Assembly: GCF_035918235.1 (NCBI RefSeq)
Contig: NZ_CP109485.1
Coordinates: forward strand, 7,107,001-7,171,000
Reading direction: 5' to 3'
Length of the DNA stretch: 64,000 nt
Source: Streptomyces sp. NBC_01445
GTDB taxonomy: Bacteria > Actinomycetota > Actinomycetes > Streptomycetales > Streptomycetaceae
Positions 11,373-20,824 of this stretch are shown in pieces. The position numbers and the translations under genes are program-made. Every line of letters begins with the position of its first letter. Position 1 is the first letter of the stretch. The notes below the pieces were generated by a model. The model saw nothing but the letters and a program-made list of their open reading frames with translations. It did not search any database and had not been told where the DNA came from.

Positions 11373-14300
11373 CTACCCGAGCTGCCAGCCCCCGAACTCC
11401 ACGGTGCCGCGCGCCCCACCGCCGCCGTTCGTCGCCGTCATGAACAGCCCCACGTCCTGCGTCGTCGCCGCCCCCGGCACCGCCACGGTCGCGACGGTCC
11501 GCCAGGTCGCCCCGTCGTCCGTCGAGCACTCACCCGTGTACGAGCCGCCGGACCGGGTCAGCCTGAGCGTGACCGGCGCCTTGATCCCGGTGATGCGCCG
11601 GTACGTGTCGAGCGTGCCGTCCCCGTTCGTGTCGTACGACAGCACGACCCCGTTGGACGGCGTCGCGGAGAGGTTCAGGAAGCCCGGGGAGCCGGGCGTC
11701 GCCAGGGAGTTGCGGACGATGAGGCCGGCCCGCGCCCACGGGCCCGTGGCGGCCTGCGCGGTCACCGTGACCTCAACCGAGGACCCGTCCGTGAAGGCGC
11801 CCTCGCGGTACGCCGAGCCGAACTCCGTGGTTCCCTTCCACAGGTCGGCGCCCGCCCCGTCGATCGCGTACCGGTCGCCCAACTGCCCGAAGACGGCGGC
11901 ATTGCCGGTGACGGTCCGCCAGGCGCCGTCGAGCGGCCCGGCCTCGAAGAGCGTCCCCGCGTGGACCGACGTCACCCGGTCCTCACCCTGTGGCCCGTAC
12001 CGCACGGTGAGCTCGTACGGCAGCGGGCGCAGTGGCCGGTCCAGGGGCGTGCCGGGAGCACTCGCCTGCCAGCGGACCGTGCCCGTGCCCGCGGGCGCGA
12101 CGCTCGCCAGGGACGTGGAGCCCTCGGGCGCGGCATCGATGCCGGACAGCGTGAAGTCCACGCGCCCGGTTGCCCGCAGCCCGTTGACGTTGCGGAAAGC
12201 GGCCTCCACGCGCGCGTGCCCGCCGGGAGGGAACACCGTCGGCTGGGCGGTGACGGTCAGCGAGCCCTGGTAGGGCGCCCGCGCGAGCACGTCACGTACG
12301 CGCGTGGCCGTCTTGTACGCGTCCCCGATGGGCCGCAGCGGATAGTCCTTGCGCTCCACGGTCCACGGCTCCTCGAACGCGAACCAGTCGACGGCCGCGG
12401 GCGCCGACCCCGTGGCCAGCGCGTCCTCCAGGGCGTTCAGCCACTTCTGCCAGCGCGGCACGTAGAAGTCGGACATCAGGCCGTGCCACTCGCGGTTGGC
12501 GTACTCGTGCAGGCTTCCCGGGTCGGACGTGGCGCGGTCGCCCCACACCGTGATGAGCACCTTCGCCGTGCGCTCGAACTCGGCGCGCTCGGCGTCGCTC
12601 GTCGCGAGCCGCCGCGCGTCGTCGATCCACGGCCCGAGCAGGAACGCCGGATGCGTTCCCGTCACGTCGTCGGACAGCCGCATCAGCTTCAGCCACAGCG
12701 TCGCCAGGCGCCGGAAGGCGTCCCGGTCCTTCCTCGCGTACGCGGCCCGCAGCTGCGGCAGGAGCTGGCGCGAGCGGTGTGCGAGCGCCTGCCGCGCCAC
12801 GTCCACCAGGTCGTACTTGTACGCGGCGGAGCTCCGCAGTCCGCCGGCCACACCGAGCAGCCCGCTCAGGGCCGCGTCGAAGCGGCCCGGGTCGTAGGCC
12901 AGGGCGCGGGGCGCGTACTCGGCGGCCCGGTTCGCGGCCAGGTCGGGACGGGCACAGAACAGCGAGTCGTGCGCGTCGCTGCGCTCCACCGCCGTGTGCT
13001 GGTACGCGGTGTCGTGCAGGGCGCGCCAGGCGGCCCGAGCGTCCGCGTCCCGGGCTCCGTAACGGAAATCGGCGTACCCGGAGAACCAGGCCGCCCGGTC
13101 CACCTTGCCCTCGGTCCAGGCGAGTTCGGAGAACAGCTCGAAGGCGGCCGGGTCGCGGTCGGTGCCCTCCGGCATGAAGGCCGTGCCGGCGAGCGCGCTG
13201 CCCGGCTTGTCGCGCCACGCGAAGAACTTCTCGTTCCAGATGTGCGCGCGGGCGCCGATGGTGGTCCGCCCGCCGAAGTTCGGGATCGTGCCGAAGGCGT
13301 AGGGCGTGCCGCCCCAGTCCTTCTCGCGGTCGGTGACGGTCGTGAAGCGGTCGGAGACGCCGTCGACGATCAGCATGCGCTTCTTGTCGATCGCGTCGAT
13401 GAGCGCGGGCAGCGGGTTGGCCTCCCAGCCGAGAATCACCCACGTGGCTCCCGGGTGCGCCTTCTGCAGGGCCTTCTCGACGCCGCGCGCCGCGTCCGGC
13501 ACGGGCACGTCACCGGCCGTGCCGCCCTCGTGCAGCAGGTCCATCTTGAAGTGCCCGGCCGCGCCGAACAGGTCCCGCTGATGTCCGTAGAAGGAGGCGG
13601 CGACGTCGGCGAAGGACTGAGTGCGCGGGTCGAGCCAGTCGGGCCGGTCGAAGCCGTGCCAGGTGCCCTGCGGAACGATGTGCGCGTCGCCGCCGTTGCG
13701 CTCCACGAAGCCGTGGGGGACGTGCCCGTAGTAGCCGGGGAACACGGGCGACATGCCGAGCTCGCGCAGCCTGTCCGTGATCCTGCGGCCCAGTTCGACG
13801 CGCTTCGCGATGAGTTCGGGCGACAGCGGTCCGCCGTACCCCGACAGGTTCTGCAGGAGCCACCACGGCTGGTGCGTGGGCGCCGGCAGCCAGGCGCGCG
13901 ACTCCGCGTCGCTGTACCCGAAGTCCTTCAGGACGCGCTCGTACACGGCCTCCGTGCCCGCGATGACGAGGACCTCGTTGCACCCGTGCAGCGCGAGGAC
14001 GTCGATCATCCGCTCCCAGTACGGCCAGTCCGCGTACGGCGCGGTGTAGCCGTCGTTCGTGTCGTTGAGGGCGAACCGGTGGGGGAGCGCGGTCGATCTC
14101 TCCAGCGGGCGCGGGGGCGCCGGCAGGGTCTTCGGCAGGTCGAGCTGGCTGCCGTTCCACGCGATGTGCGCCCCGCAGACGTACTTGAGATACCAGTGAA
14201 CCCCCGCGAGCATCACGGCCGGTGTCGTGCCGGCCACTTCGAGGCTCCCCCGCGTGCCCGTCACCCGGAACCGGTCGCCGCCGTCCTGCGGGGAGAGGAA

Positions 14301-14477
14301 CCTGAGACGGAACTGGTCCGAGTGACCCGGGAGCAGTCTGTTGAGTGCGGAGCGTACGGGAGCCGTATCGAAGGCAGGGCCCTCGGCGGCGTGAGCCGTG
14401 ACGGGGAACCCTGCGGCGGCTCCCAGGCCGATGGCGCCGGCGGTGCCGAGGACGGAACGTCGCGACGGTGCGGTCAT
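11373..14477 (-). CDS. Secreted alpha-N-acetylglucosaminidase (GH89)
   Basis: A 1034-residue exo-enzyme that removes terminal alpha-linked GlcNAc from glycans. The N-terminus SRRSVLGTAGAIGLG is a twin-arginine signal ending near AHA, so export is probably by Tat. The order then matches NAGLU/GH89: a small alpha/beta domain (about 40-120), a TIM barrel (about 125-480, with EVLVIAGTEAVYERVL, FPGYYGHVPHGF and the ATWVILGWEAN strand) and a helical domain (about 490-730). The C-terminal about 200 residues look like a DUF1349/concanavalin-like beta-sandwich (RAGLIVRNS, GECSTDDGATWRTV), probably glycan binding. It is divergent from the lipoprotein gene at 14592. Confidence 0.92.
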   Translation of the reverse strand: MTAPSRRSVLGTAGAIGLGAAAGFPVTAHAAEGPAFDTAPVRSALNRLLPGHSDQFRLRFLSPQDGGDRFRVTGTRGSLEVAGTTPAVMLAGVHWYLKYVCGAHIAWNGSQLDLPKTLPAPPRPLERSTALPHRFALNDTNDGYTAPYADWPYWERMIDVLALHGCNEVLVIAGTEAVYERVLKDFGYSDAESRAWLPAPTHQPWWLLQNLSGYGGPLSPELIAKRVELGRRITDRLRELGMSPVFPGYYGHVPHGFVERNGGDAHIVPQGTWHGFDRPDWLDPRTQSFADVAASFYGHQRDLFGAAGHFKMDLLHEGGTAGDVPVPDAARGVEKALQKAHPGATWVILGWEANPLPALIDAIDKKRMLIVDGVSDRFTTVTDREKDWGGTPYAFGTIPNFGGRTTIGARAHIWNEKFFAWRDKPGSALAGTAFMPEGTDRDPAAFELFSELAWTEGKVDRAAWFSGYADFRYGARDADARAAWRALHDTAYQHTAVERSDAHDSLFCARPDLAANRAAEYAPRALAYDPGRFDAALSGLLGVAGGLRSSAAYKYDLVDVARQALAHRSRQLLPQLRAAYARKDRDAFRRLATLWLKLMRLSDDVTGTHPAFLLGPWIDDARRLATSDAERAEFERTAKVLITVWGDRATSDPGSLHEYANREWHGLMSDFYVPRWQKWLNALEDALATGSAPAAVDWFAFEEPWTVERKDYPLRPIGDAYKTATRVRDVLARAPYQGSLTVTAQPTVFPPGGHARVEAAFRNVNGLRATGRVDFTLSGIDAAPEGSTSLASVAPAGTGTVRWQASAPGTPLDRPLRPLPYELTVRYGPQGEDRVTSVHAGTLFEAGPLDGAWRTVTGNAAVFGQLGDRYAIDGAGADLWKGTTEFGSAYREGAFTDGSSVEVTVTAQAATGPWARAGLIVRNSLATPGSPGFLNLSATPSNGVVLSYDTNGDGTLDTYRRITGIKAPVTLRLTRSGGSYTGECSTDDGATWRTVATVAVPGAATTQDVGLFMTATNGGGGARGTVEFGGWQLG

Positions 14478-14591
14478 AGGTGTGCCCCCTGCGTCGGATG
14501 GTGCGGCGCACGGTAACCCTGTGACCCCCCTTGCTCAACGCTGTGCACGGAGCTGGCGAATTCGTGTCGCCGCACGGGACGGAAGGAAACG

Positions 14592-15035
14592 ATGGGAATG
14601 ACGCGACGCATGCGGCGCATATGGGCGACCGGGGCGATGGTCTCGCTGGCGGTCCTGACCGGCTGCGGATCGAGCGCCGACGGCGTGCCGAAGACCGCGA
14701 CCGGCAGCCTGGAACAGCTCGCCGCCAAGGCGAGGTGCAGGCCCGACATCCAGACGGACGCCGACGAGCTGCGCCAGGCCACCTGCGGCGACGGCCGGGA
14801 CCGCTACATCCTCGCCACCTTCGCCACCGACCGCGGCCAGGCCGAGTGGCTCGACCAGGCCGACGACTACGGCGGCACGTATCTGATCGGCCGCCGCTGG
14901 ATCGCCGTCGGCGCCGACAAGGCGGTCAAAGCGCTGCGCGGCCGGCTCGGCGGGACCGTGGAGAAGTCCTCCTCGCACCACTCGGGGAGTAGCGGTGGCG
15001 GGGGTCACGAGGAGGACGGGCACTCCGGGCACTGA
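14592..15035 (+). CDS. Small lipoprotein, unknown function
   Basis: A 147-residue lipoprotein with a positively charged N-terminus, a hydrophobic stretch and lipobox VLTGC, giving a diacylglyceryl-cysteine at about residue 25. The mature part contains two cysteines and a His/Gly/Ser-rich tail (HHSGSSGGGGHEEDGHSGH) that might bind metal. GGAAGGAAA precedes the start; ATG 14592 is called, but ATG 14598 has better spacing. Such proteins are commonly annotated as Streptomyces lipoproteins with no assigned role. Confidence 0.8.
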   Translation: MGMTRRMRRIWATGAMVSLAVLTGCGSSADGVPKTATGSLEQLAAKARCRPDIQTDADELRQATCGDGRDRYILATFATDRGQAEWLDQADDYGGTYLIGRRWIAVGADKAVKALRGRLGGTVEKSSSHHSGSSGGGGHEEDGHSGH

Positions 15036-15085
15036 CGGTCACCGCGCGAGCTGACCGCGCAGCAGTCGACGGGGGGGTCAGGCCG

Positions 15086-16606
15086 TCAGGTACAGCGCTG
15101 ACCCCGGTTGATGCAGTTCGCGACGCGCTTCATCAGGCCCTCGTCGAAGACGTTGATGAAGTCGCCGTGGTCGGTCACGGGCTTGTGCAGCTGCTCGGGG
15201 AACGAGTCGACGGCGAAGCCGGGGCCGGGCGGGACGTCGTACACGATGCGCTGCTGCAGCTGGGGGATCGCCTGGAAGCCCTGCGGGCAGGCGCCGCTGG
15301 CCGGGTCGGCGAAGGCCACGTGCGTACGGTGGTTGGCGCTGTCGGTGTTGCGCCCGTCCCAGCAGCTCTGGAACTTGAACGACCGCACGACCTTGCTGCC
15401 CTCGGGGCAGATCGGGTACTTGTCCTTGAGCTGGCGGTCCTCGAAGCCGGTGCAGCTCCAGGACGCGTTCGCGTTCGCGTCGCCGTTGGTGAAGGCCTTG
15501 GCGTCACCGGTGATGATGCGCAGGAACCGCGGCATGGCGACGACCTTGCCGGTCGGATTTCCCACGAACTTCAGCGTGACCGAGGCAGGTGTCTGGATCT
15601 CGCCGACATTCTGGTCCTTGCCGCCGCCGTCGGCCTGCGCGTCGTTCTCGTCCTTTCCGTTCTGGAGGCGCAGAACAGGCCAGTAATAGGTCGACTTGTC
15701 GCCCTGATTGCGACAGCTCGTGTCGCCATTCGCAAGATCGTCGTCACTGGCGAAGGCGTCGTTCGCCTGATTTCCCACGTAGTCGTGCATATGGTGCGCG
15801 CCATTGCTCACACCGGGCGCCACGATGACGTTGTCGGGATTGAACTTGCCGTTCTCGTTCCGCCCGCATTTCGTGGTGAACGTGCCGCGGGAGGCGGCCC
15901 GCTGGTTGGGCGGCGTCTTCACGTTGGGCTGGACGGAGTTGATGTCGACGAAGTCGGAGGCGTCGGGGCCGTTGCCGTTCTGCTGACCGCCGCCCTGCCC
16001 GCCGTCCTGTCCGCCACCCTGCTGACCGCCGTCTCCTTGCTGGCCGCCGTCCTGTTGGCCGCCGTCTGCCTGACCGCCGTCCGCGGGCGCGGACGGCGCG
16101 GCGGAGCCGGCCGGGGGGCTGCCGTCGGTGCCGGCCGACCTGGCCGTGCAGGCCGCGAGGTCCTTCATGCCCTCGGGGGCCGTGCCGCCGGCCCGGCTGA
16201 TCTCCAGGCCGATCCGGTCGATGAGGGTCGAACGCCGCTCCTTCAACGGCTGCAGAATGCTGTTCTGTACGAACTCCGGATCCCGCGCCGCAGCGTCCCG
16301 CGAGGCCGCGAGGCGCTGGTACGACTCGGTGATCTGGCTGTCCATCGTGGCCAGTTCGCCGTCGACCTCCGACCGCGCGGCGTCCGGCACGTCGGAGAGC
16401 CCGTTGCCCACGTCGGGGCAGTCGATGGTGGCGACCTGCTGCTGTTGCTGCTGCGCGCCGTCGCCGCGCTGCGCCGGGTTCTCCTCGTGGGCGGACGCGT
16501 AGACGTTCACCGCGACCAGCCCTCCTCCACCCAGGAGCAGTGCGGCCGACGCGACCGTCATGCGCGTCGCGAGTGACGAGCGCCGTTTTCGTGATGTGCG
16601 TCCCAT
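15086..16606 (-). CDS. Secreted DUF1996 domain protein
   Basis: A 506-residue exported protein. An N-terminal hydrophobic segment ([18 protein letters not shown]) acts as signal or anchor; residues about 40-165 form a helical region with Cys pairs; about 170-225 is a Gly/Gln/Asp-rich low-complexity linker; from about 240 the DUF1996 domain follows, recognised by [19 protein letters not shown], and later SCWDG and HRTHVAF. DUF1996 is found in secreted proteins of fungi and actinomycetes, function unproven. ATG 16606 chosen; the 15 preceding codons have no ribosome-binding site. Confidence 0.88.
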   Translation of the reverse strand: MGRTSRKRRSSLATRMTVASAALLLGGGGLVAVNVYASAHEENPAQRGDGAQQQQQQVATIDCPDVGNGLSDVPDAARSEVDGELATMDSQITESYQRLAASRDAAARDPEFVQNSILQPLKERRSTLIDRIGLEISRAGGTAPEGMKDLAACTARSAGTDGSPPAGSAAPSAPADGGQADGGQQDGGQQGDGGQQGGGQDGGQGGGQQNGNGPDASDFVDINSVQPNVKTPPNQRAASRGTFTTKCGRNENGKFNPDNVIVAPGVSNGAHHMHDYVGNQANDAFASDDDLANGDTSCRNQGDKSTYYWPVLRLQNGKDENDAQADGGGKDQNVGEIQTPASVTLKFVGNPTGKVVAMPRFLRIITGDAKAFTNGDANANASWSCTGFEDRQLKDKYPICPEGSKVVRSFKFQSCWDGRNTDSANHRTHVAFADPASGACPQGFQAIPQLQQRIVYDVPPGPGFAVDSFPEQLHKPVTDHGDFINVFDEGLMKRVANCINRGQRCT

Positions 16607-16672
16607 GGAGCTACGTACGCAACACACGGGCCCCTTGTTCAAAGAGAGCACCGGTGATTTCCCGGCGGAATC

Positions 16673-17323
16673 TCAACGGCCCTGATCCAGATAGGCGATG
16701 ACGGCGAGAACCCGCCGGTTGTCGTCGTCCGACACCGGAAGTCCCAGCTTCAGAAAGATATTGGAGGTGTGTTTCGCGATCGCCCGTTCCGTGACGACGA
16801 GTTGGCCCGCGATGGCCGCATTCGACCGGCCCTGCGCCATGAGTTCCAGAACCTCCATTTCGCGCGGTGTCAGACCGCCGAGCGGCGCGTCGGCGGCCCG
16901 CCGCGAGAGGAGTTGCTGGATCACCTGCGGGTCCATCGCGGTCCCGCCCGCGGCGACCCGGCGCACCGCGTCGATGAACTGGTCCGCGTCGAACACCCGG
17001 TCCTTCAGCAGATAGCCGATCCCGCCGTTCCCGTCGGCGAGCAGCTCGCGCGCGTACAGCTGCTCCACGTGCTGCGACAGGACGAGGACCGGCAGCCCTG
17101 GCCGCGCCCGCCGCGCGGCCAGTGCACACTGCAGCCCCTCGTCCGTGTGCGAGGGCGGCAGCCGTACGTCGACGACCGCGACGTCCGGCTCCAACTCGGC
17201 CAGCGCCTTGGTCAGTTCGGGCCCGCTCTCGACGGCCGCGGCGACCTCGAAGTCGTACGCCTCCAGCATCCGGACCAGGCCGTCGCGGAGCAGGAAGAGA
17301 TCTTCGGCTAGGACAACGCGCAA
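16673..17323 (-). CDS. NarL/LuxR-family response regulator
   Basis: A 216-residue response regulator paired with the adjacent kinase. Receiver domain 1-120 has the acidic pair E7/D8, phosphoacceptor D52 in AVVDVRLPP, and K107. The C-terminal LuxR-type HTH is LTPREMEVLELMAQGRSNAAIA. The start is a TTG (17323) whose ribosome-binding site lies inside the kinase gene; the two frames overlap by 16 nt, so translation is probably coupled. Targets unknown; the neighbouring DUF1996 gene is one possibility. Confidence 0.93.
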   Translation of the reverse strand: MRVVLAEDLFLLRDGLVRMLEAYDFEVAAAVESGPELTKALAELEPDVAVVDVRLPPSHTDEGLQCALAARRARPGLPVLVLSQHVEQLYARELLADGNGGIGYLLKDRVFDADQFIDAVRRVAAGGTAMDPQVIQQLLSRRAADAPLGGLTPREMEVLELMAQGRSNAAIAGQLVVTERAIAKHTSNIFLKLGLPVSDDDNRRVLAVIAYLDQGR

Positions 17324-18597
17324 GGAAGCTCCATCGTCACCATGGTCGGACCGCCGGCGGGGGAGCTGACGGCGAGGACGCCGTCGAATGTACCGAGCCG
17401 GCGCTCGATCCCGCTCAGCCCCGACCCCGCCCCGATACTCGCCCCGCCTTTGCCGTTGTCGGTGACGGAGATCCGCAGCATGCCCGTCGCCCCGGTGTGG
17501 TGCACGTCGACCCAGATGCGGTCGGCCCCCGAGTGCTTGACGGCGTTCGTGAGGACCTCGCTGACGGCGAAGTACGCCGCCGACTCGACGGGCGCCTCGG
17601 CGCGGCCCGGCAGGTCCACGTCGACGTCGGTGGCGACCGGCAGCCGCAGCGCGAGCGCCTGCACCGCGTCACCGAGGCCGCGCTCGGCGAGGACCGGCGG
17701 ATGGATGCCGCGGACCAGGTCGCGCAGCTCGGTGAGGGCGTCGGCGGAGGACCTGCGGGCCTGCGCGAGCAGCTCCTTGGCCTTCTGCGGGTTCTTCTCG
17801 ATCAGCGTCTCGATCGTGCCGAGGTCCATGCCCATGGCGACGAGGCGGGCCTGCGCGCCGTCGTGCAGGTCGCGCTCGATGCGGCGCAGCTCCGCGGCCG
17901 AGGTGTCGACCGCGTCGCGCCGCGTCTGCGTCAACACCTCGACGCGGGCGGCCAGTTCGCCCTCGTCCGGGGTGAGGACGGCCCGGGTCAGCTGGAAGTG
18001 GGCGCGCAGCAGCGCAGGGGCAGTGAAGTAACCGGCCACGAGGAGCGCGCTGGCGAGGCCGGCGGCCTCGAACGCGGAGCCCTGGCCGCTGATGGGCACG
18101 AACCCGTACCACCAGCCGACGTACGTGCCGTCCGTGAAGACCCGCCACAGGCCGGCCGCGAGGGCGTACCCCTCCAGCGGATAGAAGACGACCGCGGCCG
18201 GCAGGAGCGCGGTCACGAACCCGGCCGTCATGTCGACGAGCAGCCACAGCAGGTCCCGCCATGTCGCCGGGTCACCGAGCATCAGCCTGCAGCGCTCCGC
18301 CTGCCCGACGAGTCCGGTCCGGACGTCGGCGGGGAAGGGCCGGTACAGCGCCGGGACGCGGATCCCGTACCACTCGGCGGCGAGGACGCGCCGACGGTTC
18401 GCCCAGGACCTGACCAGGGAGAGCACGGCAGGCGTGGTGAGTACGCCGACGCCCAGGACGACGAACACGATCGACAGGACGGACAGCACGAAGAGGGTGA
18501 GCGACCCGGCGAACCCCACGACTGCGAGCGCGAGGCCACGCGCCCCCGCCACCAGGGCGCGGCGCGCCCGTCCGCCGAACGCACTCGACGCGTCCAT
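17308..18597 (-). CDS. Sensor histidine kinase (HisKA_3, NarL-type partner)
   Basis: A 429-residue membrane kinase. Four or more hydrophobic segments are visible in the first 215 residues (LALAVVGFAGSLTLFVLSVL, TAGFVTALLPAAVVFY, LLVAGYFTAPALL). The dimerisation/phosphoacceptor helix is RRIERDLHDGAQARL and the ATPase domain has EVLTNAVKHS (N box) and DNGKGG (G1). It autophosphorylates the His and passes phosphate to the response regulator encoded next. ATG 18597 is chosen for GGAGA about 6 bp upstream; the frame is open to 18675. The extracytoplasmic loops are short, suggesting membrane-stress sensing. Confidence 0.92.
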   Translation of the reverse strand: MDASSAFGGRARRALVAGARGLALAVVGFAGSLTLFVLSVLSIVFVVLGVGVLTTPAVLSLVRSWANRRRVLAAEWYGIRVPALYRPFPADVRTGLVGQAERCRLMLGDPATWRDLLWLLVDMTAGFVTALLPAAVVFYPLEGYALAAGLWRVFTDGTYVGWWYGFVPISGQGSAFEAAGLASALLVAGYFTAPALLRAHFQLTRAVLTPDEGELAARVEVLTQTRRDAVDTSAAELRRIERDLHDGAQARLVAMGMDLGTIETLIEKNPQKAKELLAQARRSSADALTELRDLVRGIHPPVLAERGLGDAVQALALRLPVATDVDVDLPGRAEAPVESAAYFAVSEVLTNAVKHSGADRIWVDVHHTGATGMLRISVTDNGKGGASIGAGSGLSGIERRLGTFDGVLAVSSPAGGPTMVTMELPCALS

Positions 18598-18719
18598 CCC
18601 GCTCTCCGTCCACCGCCCGACCCGTACGCCCCCAGTCTCCCCGGCCGGGGCCGTACGGGGCATGGGGCCGGGCACCCGTCCGGGGGTGTATCTGGCACCA
18701 CCCCAGGGCCTCCTGGGCT

Positions 18720-19718
18720 TCAGCCCGCCAGGACCTTCGCCTCCGTCGCCGGGTCGAGGCCGAGCACCGGCCGGTCCGGGCGCTGCGGGGCCTTCCCGCC
18801 GATGGACTCCAGCCAGGCCCAGGTGTCGGCGACGGTCTCCTCGACGGGCCGGCAGCGCAGCCCGGCCGCGACCGCCTTCGCCACGTCAGCGCTGTGCAGC
18901 GCGGCATGCATGTCACCGCCCGGCGGCACCCACACCGGCAGCTGCATCCACGGCTCGATACCCGCAGCGGCGATCACCTCGGGAGCGGTCCAGCGCAGGT
19001 CGGCATCGCCCCCGGTGGCCCGGATGCAGGCGTCGAGCAGCCCGCCCATGGTCGTGTGCCCGGAGGGGCTGATCACGGTGTACGGGCCGCTCAGTCCGGT
19101 CTGTGCCGCATCGAGGATCCAGGCGGCGAGGTCGCGTACGTCGATGTACTGGAGCGGCAGTTCGCGGGGGCCGGGTGCGAGCACGGGGCCGCCCCGCGCG
19201 ATCCGCCCCAGCCACCACGGGAGCCGGCCGATGTTCTCGTACGGGCCGAGGATCAGCCCGCACCGCACGAGCAGCGCACGCCCGGCGCCGAACGCTTCGA
19301 CCGCCGCGAGCTCACCGCCCCGCTTGTCCCGCGCGTAGTCCGTCCGTTCCGCGTCGGGCGAGGCACCGTCGACGACCGGGGCGTCCTCGGTGTAGCCGGG
19401 CGGGGGCGCCCACGTGTACACGGACGAGGTCGACACGTATATGTAGCGGCCCGCGCGCCCTGCGAGCAGCCGGGCGGAGTCGCGGACCACGCGGGGCGCC
19501 GCCCCCCAGGTGTCCACGACGACGTCCCACTCGCCCTCGCTCTCCGCGAGCGCGGCGAGCCCGCCGTCCGCGGTGCGGTCCCCGTGCAGGGACCGCACCC
19601 CTTCGGGCGCCGCGTGCTGCCCGCGGTGGAAGACCGTCACGTCCCAGGACCTGGCGACCGCGGCCTCCACCACTGCGCGCCCCACGAATTCCGTACCGCC
19701 GAGAACCAGAAGTTTCAT
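18720..19718 (-). CDS. NAD-dependent epimerase/dehydratase family protein
   Basis: A 332-residue extended short-chain dehydrogenase. N-terminal GGTEFVG binds the dinucleotide, YVSTSSVY provides the Ser and YARDKRG the Tyr/Lys catalytic pair. The downstream QYIDVRDLAAW motif is typical of nucleotide-sugar or reductase-like epimerases in actinomycetes. ATG 19718. Substrate cannot be told from sequence; context gives no pathway. Confidence 0.88.
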   Translation of the reverse strand: MKLLVLGGTEFVGRAVVEAAVARSWDVTVFHRGQHAAPEGVRSLHGDRTADGGLAALAESEGEWDVVVDTWGAAPRVVRDSARLLAGRAGRYIYVSTSSVYTWAPPPGYTEDAPVVDGASPDAERTDYARDKRGGELAAVEAFGAGRALLVRCGLILGPYENIGRLPWWLGRIARGGPVLAPGPRELPLQYIDVRDLAAWILDAAQTGLSGPYTVISPSGHTTMGGLLDACIRATGGDADLRWTAPEVIAAAGIEPWMQLPVWVPPGGDMHAALHSADVAKAVAAGLRCRPVEETVADTWAWLESIGGKAPQRPDRPVLGLDPATEAKVLAG

Positions 19719-19820
19719 GCCGGTGACTCTGCCTGCTCGGGACGCGTCAGGGAATCCGTTTCTGCCCGTGGGAGAACTGTTCGGCCGGCGACGGCCGACG
19801 GACGGCGCTCCGCTTGACGG

Positions 19821-20444
19821 TCAACGCGCGGCCGGCGGGGCGTACTTGTAGCCGACCCGCCGCACCGTCTGGATCACCTGACGGTGCTCGGCCCCGAGCT
19901 TGCGCCGCAGCCGCGCGACATGGACGTCGACCGTCCGTCCGTCGCCCACGTGCCCGTAGCCCCACACCGTGGTCACGAGCTGGTCGCGGGTGTGCACCCG
20001 GTGCGGATGCGCGACGAGGTGCGCGAGCAGCTCGAACTCCAGGTAGGTCAGGTCGAGTTGGCGCCCGTCGACCTGCGCGGTGCGCTGTGTGCCGTCGATG
20101 CGGACGAGCGCGTCGGTGGCGGTGGCGGTGGCGGTGGCGGTGATGGCGGTGTCGCTGTCCTGCGGCGCGGCGTCGGGCCGCCGCCCGGGCTCGTCGGGCA
20201 CCGGGAGCAGCGGCTGCTGGTCCGCCGGTACGAGGACCAGGTAGCCGATCATCGGGGGCCGGCCCGGCAGTGTGGGCAGGGTGTGCGGCGGAGCGGGCAG
20301 CCAGGTCGCGCCCGGCGGCAGGAAGTCCGCGACATCGACCACCTCGTCCCGGTCGACCGCGCGCAGCCGGTGGCGGCCGGAGACGGCGGGGGAGGGGGCG
20401 GAGGTCACAGAGGAAGCGGTGGTGAAGGAACGGGTGTTCGCCAT
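19821..20444 (-). CDS. GlnRII-type winged-helix transcriptional regulator
   Basis: A 207-residue protein with an OmpR-type DNA-binding domain at its C-terminus (about 115-205: LTYLEFELLAHLVAHPHRVHTRDQL, VDVHVARLRRKL, VRRVGYKYAPP). It lacks a receiver domain: the N-terminal half has no phosphorylation pocket but a conserved-looking LPPGATWLPAPPHTLPTLPG segment. Established knowledge: Streptomyces carry GlnRII, an OmpR-like regulator encoded near glnII that binds glutamine synthetase promoters; position and domain fit, so I infer that identity. A GCC-ACC hexanucleotide repeat encodes an Ala-Thr run between the halves. A 39-codon ORF with Cys-Cys lies 107 bp upstream. Confidence 0.75.
   Translation of the reverse strand: MANTRSFTTASSVTSAPSPAVSGRHRLRAVDRDEVVDVADFLPPGATWLPAPPHTLPTLPGRPPMIGYLVLVPADQQPLLPVPDEPGRRPDAAPQDSDTAITATATATATDALVRIDGTQRTAQVDGRQLDLTYLEFELLAHLVAHPHRVHTRDQLVTTVWGYGHVGDGRTVDVHVARLRRKLGAEHRQVIQTVRRVGYKYAPPAAR
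20115..20150. repeat. GGTGGC hexanucleotide repeat inside the winged-helix regulator gene
   Basis: About five imperfect tandem GGTGGC units on the plus strand, read on the minus strand as alternating Ala and Thr codons between the two halves of the regulator. A unit of 6 nt keeps the frame if copies are gained or lost. Confidence 0.8.
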
Positions 20445-20551
20445 GAGTGGTCAACTCTTTCGCGCGAGGAGTCATCGAGATCGTCGAGAACTGCGAGGTC
20501 GCAGAAGGACCTACGTCGTGCGCGCGGGCCGAACGCCGGGGTGGACCGGCT

Positions 20552-20671
20552 TTAGAGGGCCTGCGCGTTCTCCGCGCGGCAACACACCCGGTCGAAGTCG
20601 TGGTGCTGACGGGAAGGCCAGAAGGGCTCGAGGTCGTGGCGACCCGTCGCGGTGTTGTGGAAGCTGGCCAT
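20552..20671 (-). CDS. Putative leader peptide with tandem Cys (39 aa)
   Basis: A short ORF between the glnII terminator and the winged-helix regulator. ATG 20671 has GGAG just upstream; the product ends SRQHHDFDRVCCRAENAQAL and stops at TAA 20552. The pattern R-x-H-x-D-x-x-R-V followed by Cys matches the spacing of known actinobacterial cysteine-responsive leader peptides (RRHVDLLRV type). The 107 nt to the regulator contain two short stems (GCCGG/CCGGC and CTGCG/CGCAG) but no classical terminator with U-tract. It may act by ribosome stalling on the two Cys codons. Could instead be a chance ORF. Confidence 0.5.
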   Translation of the reverse strand: MASFHNTATGRHDLEPFWPSRQHHDFDRVCCRAENAQAL

Positions 20672-20771
20672 GGCTCCATTGAAGCAGACGGGGTCGCGGG
20701 GCAGGACCCCCCTCTCACCGGTCGGACGGCACCTTGGCGTGAACTTGACGCTGTCCGAGTGCGCGGCGACG

Positions 20772-20806
20772 CGAAGGGCGCCCACCGGACCGGTGGGCGC
20801 CCTTCG
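20772..20806. terminator. glnII terminator
   Basis: Perfect inverted repeat with 17-bp arms and essentially no spacer (20772-20788/20790-20806; in practice a 5-nt loop), 18 bp after the glnII stop codon. It separates glnII from the leader ORF and regulator downstream. Confidence 0.85.
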
Positions 20807-20824
20807 GGAATCAGGTGCCGCGGA

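Noticed and set aside
11112..14516. 1134-codon plus-strand frame
   Set aside because: Antisense to the GH89 gene, with no motif; a shadow.
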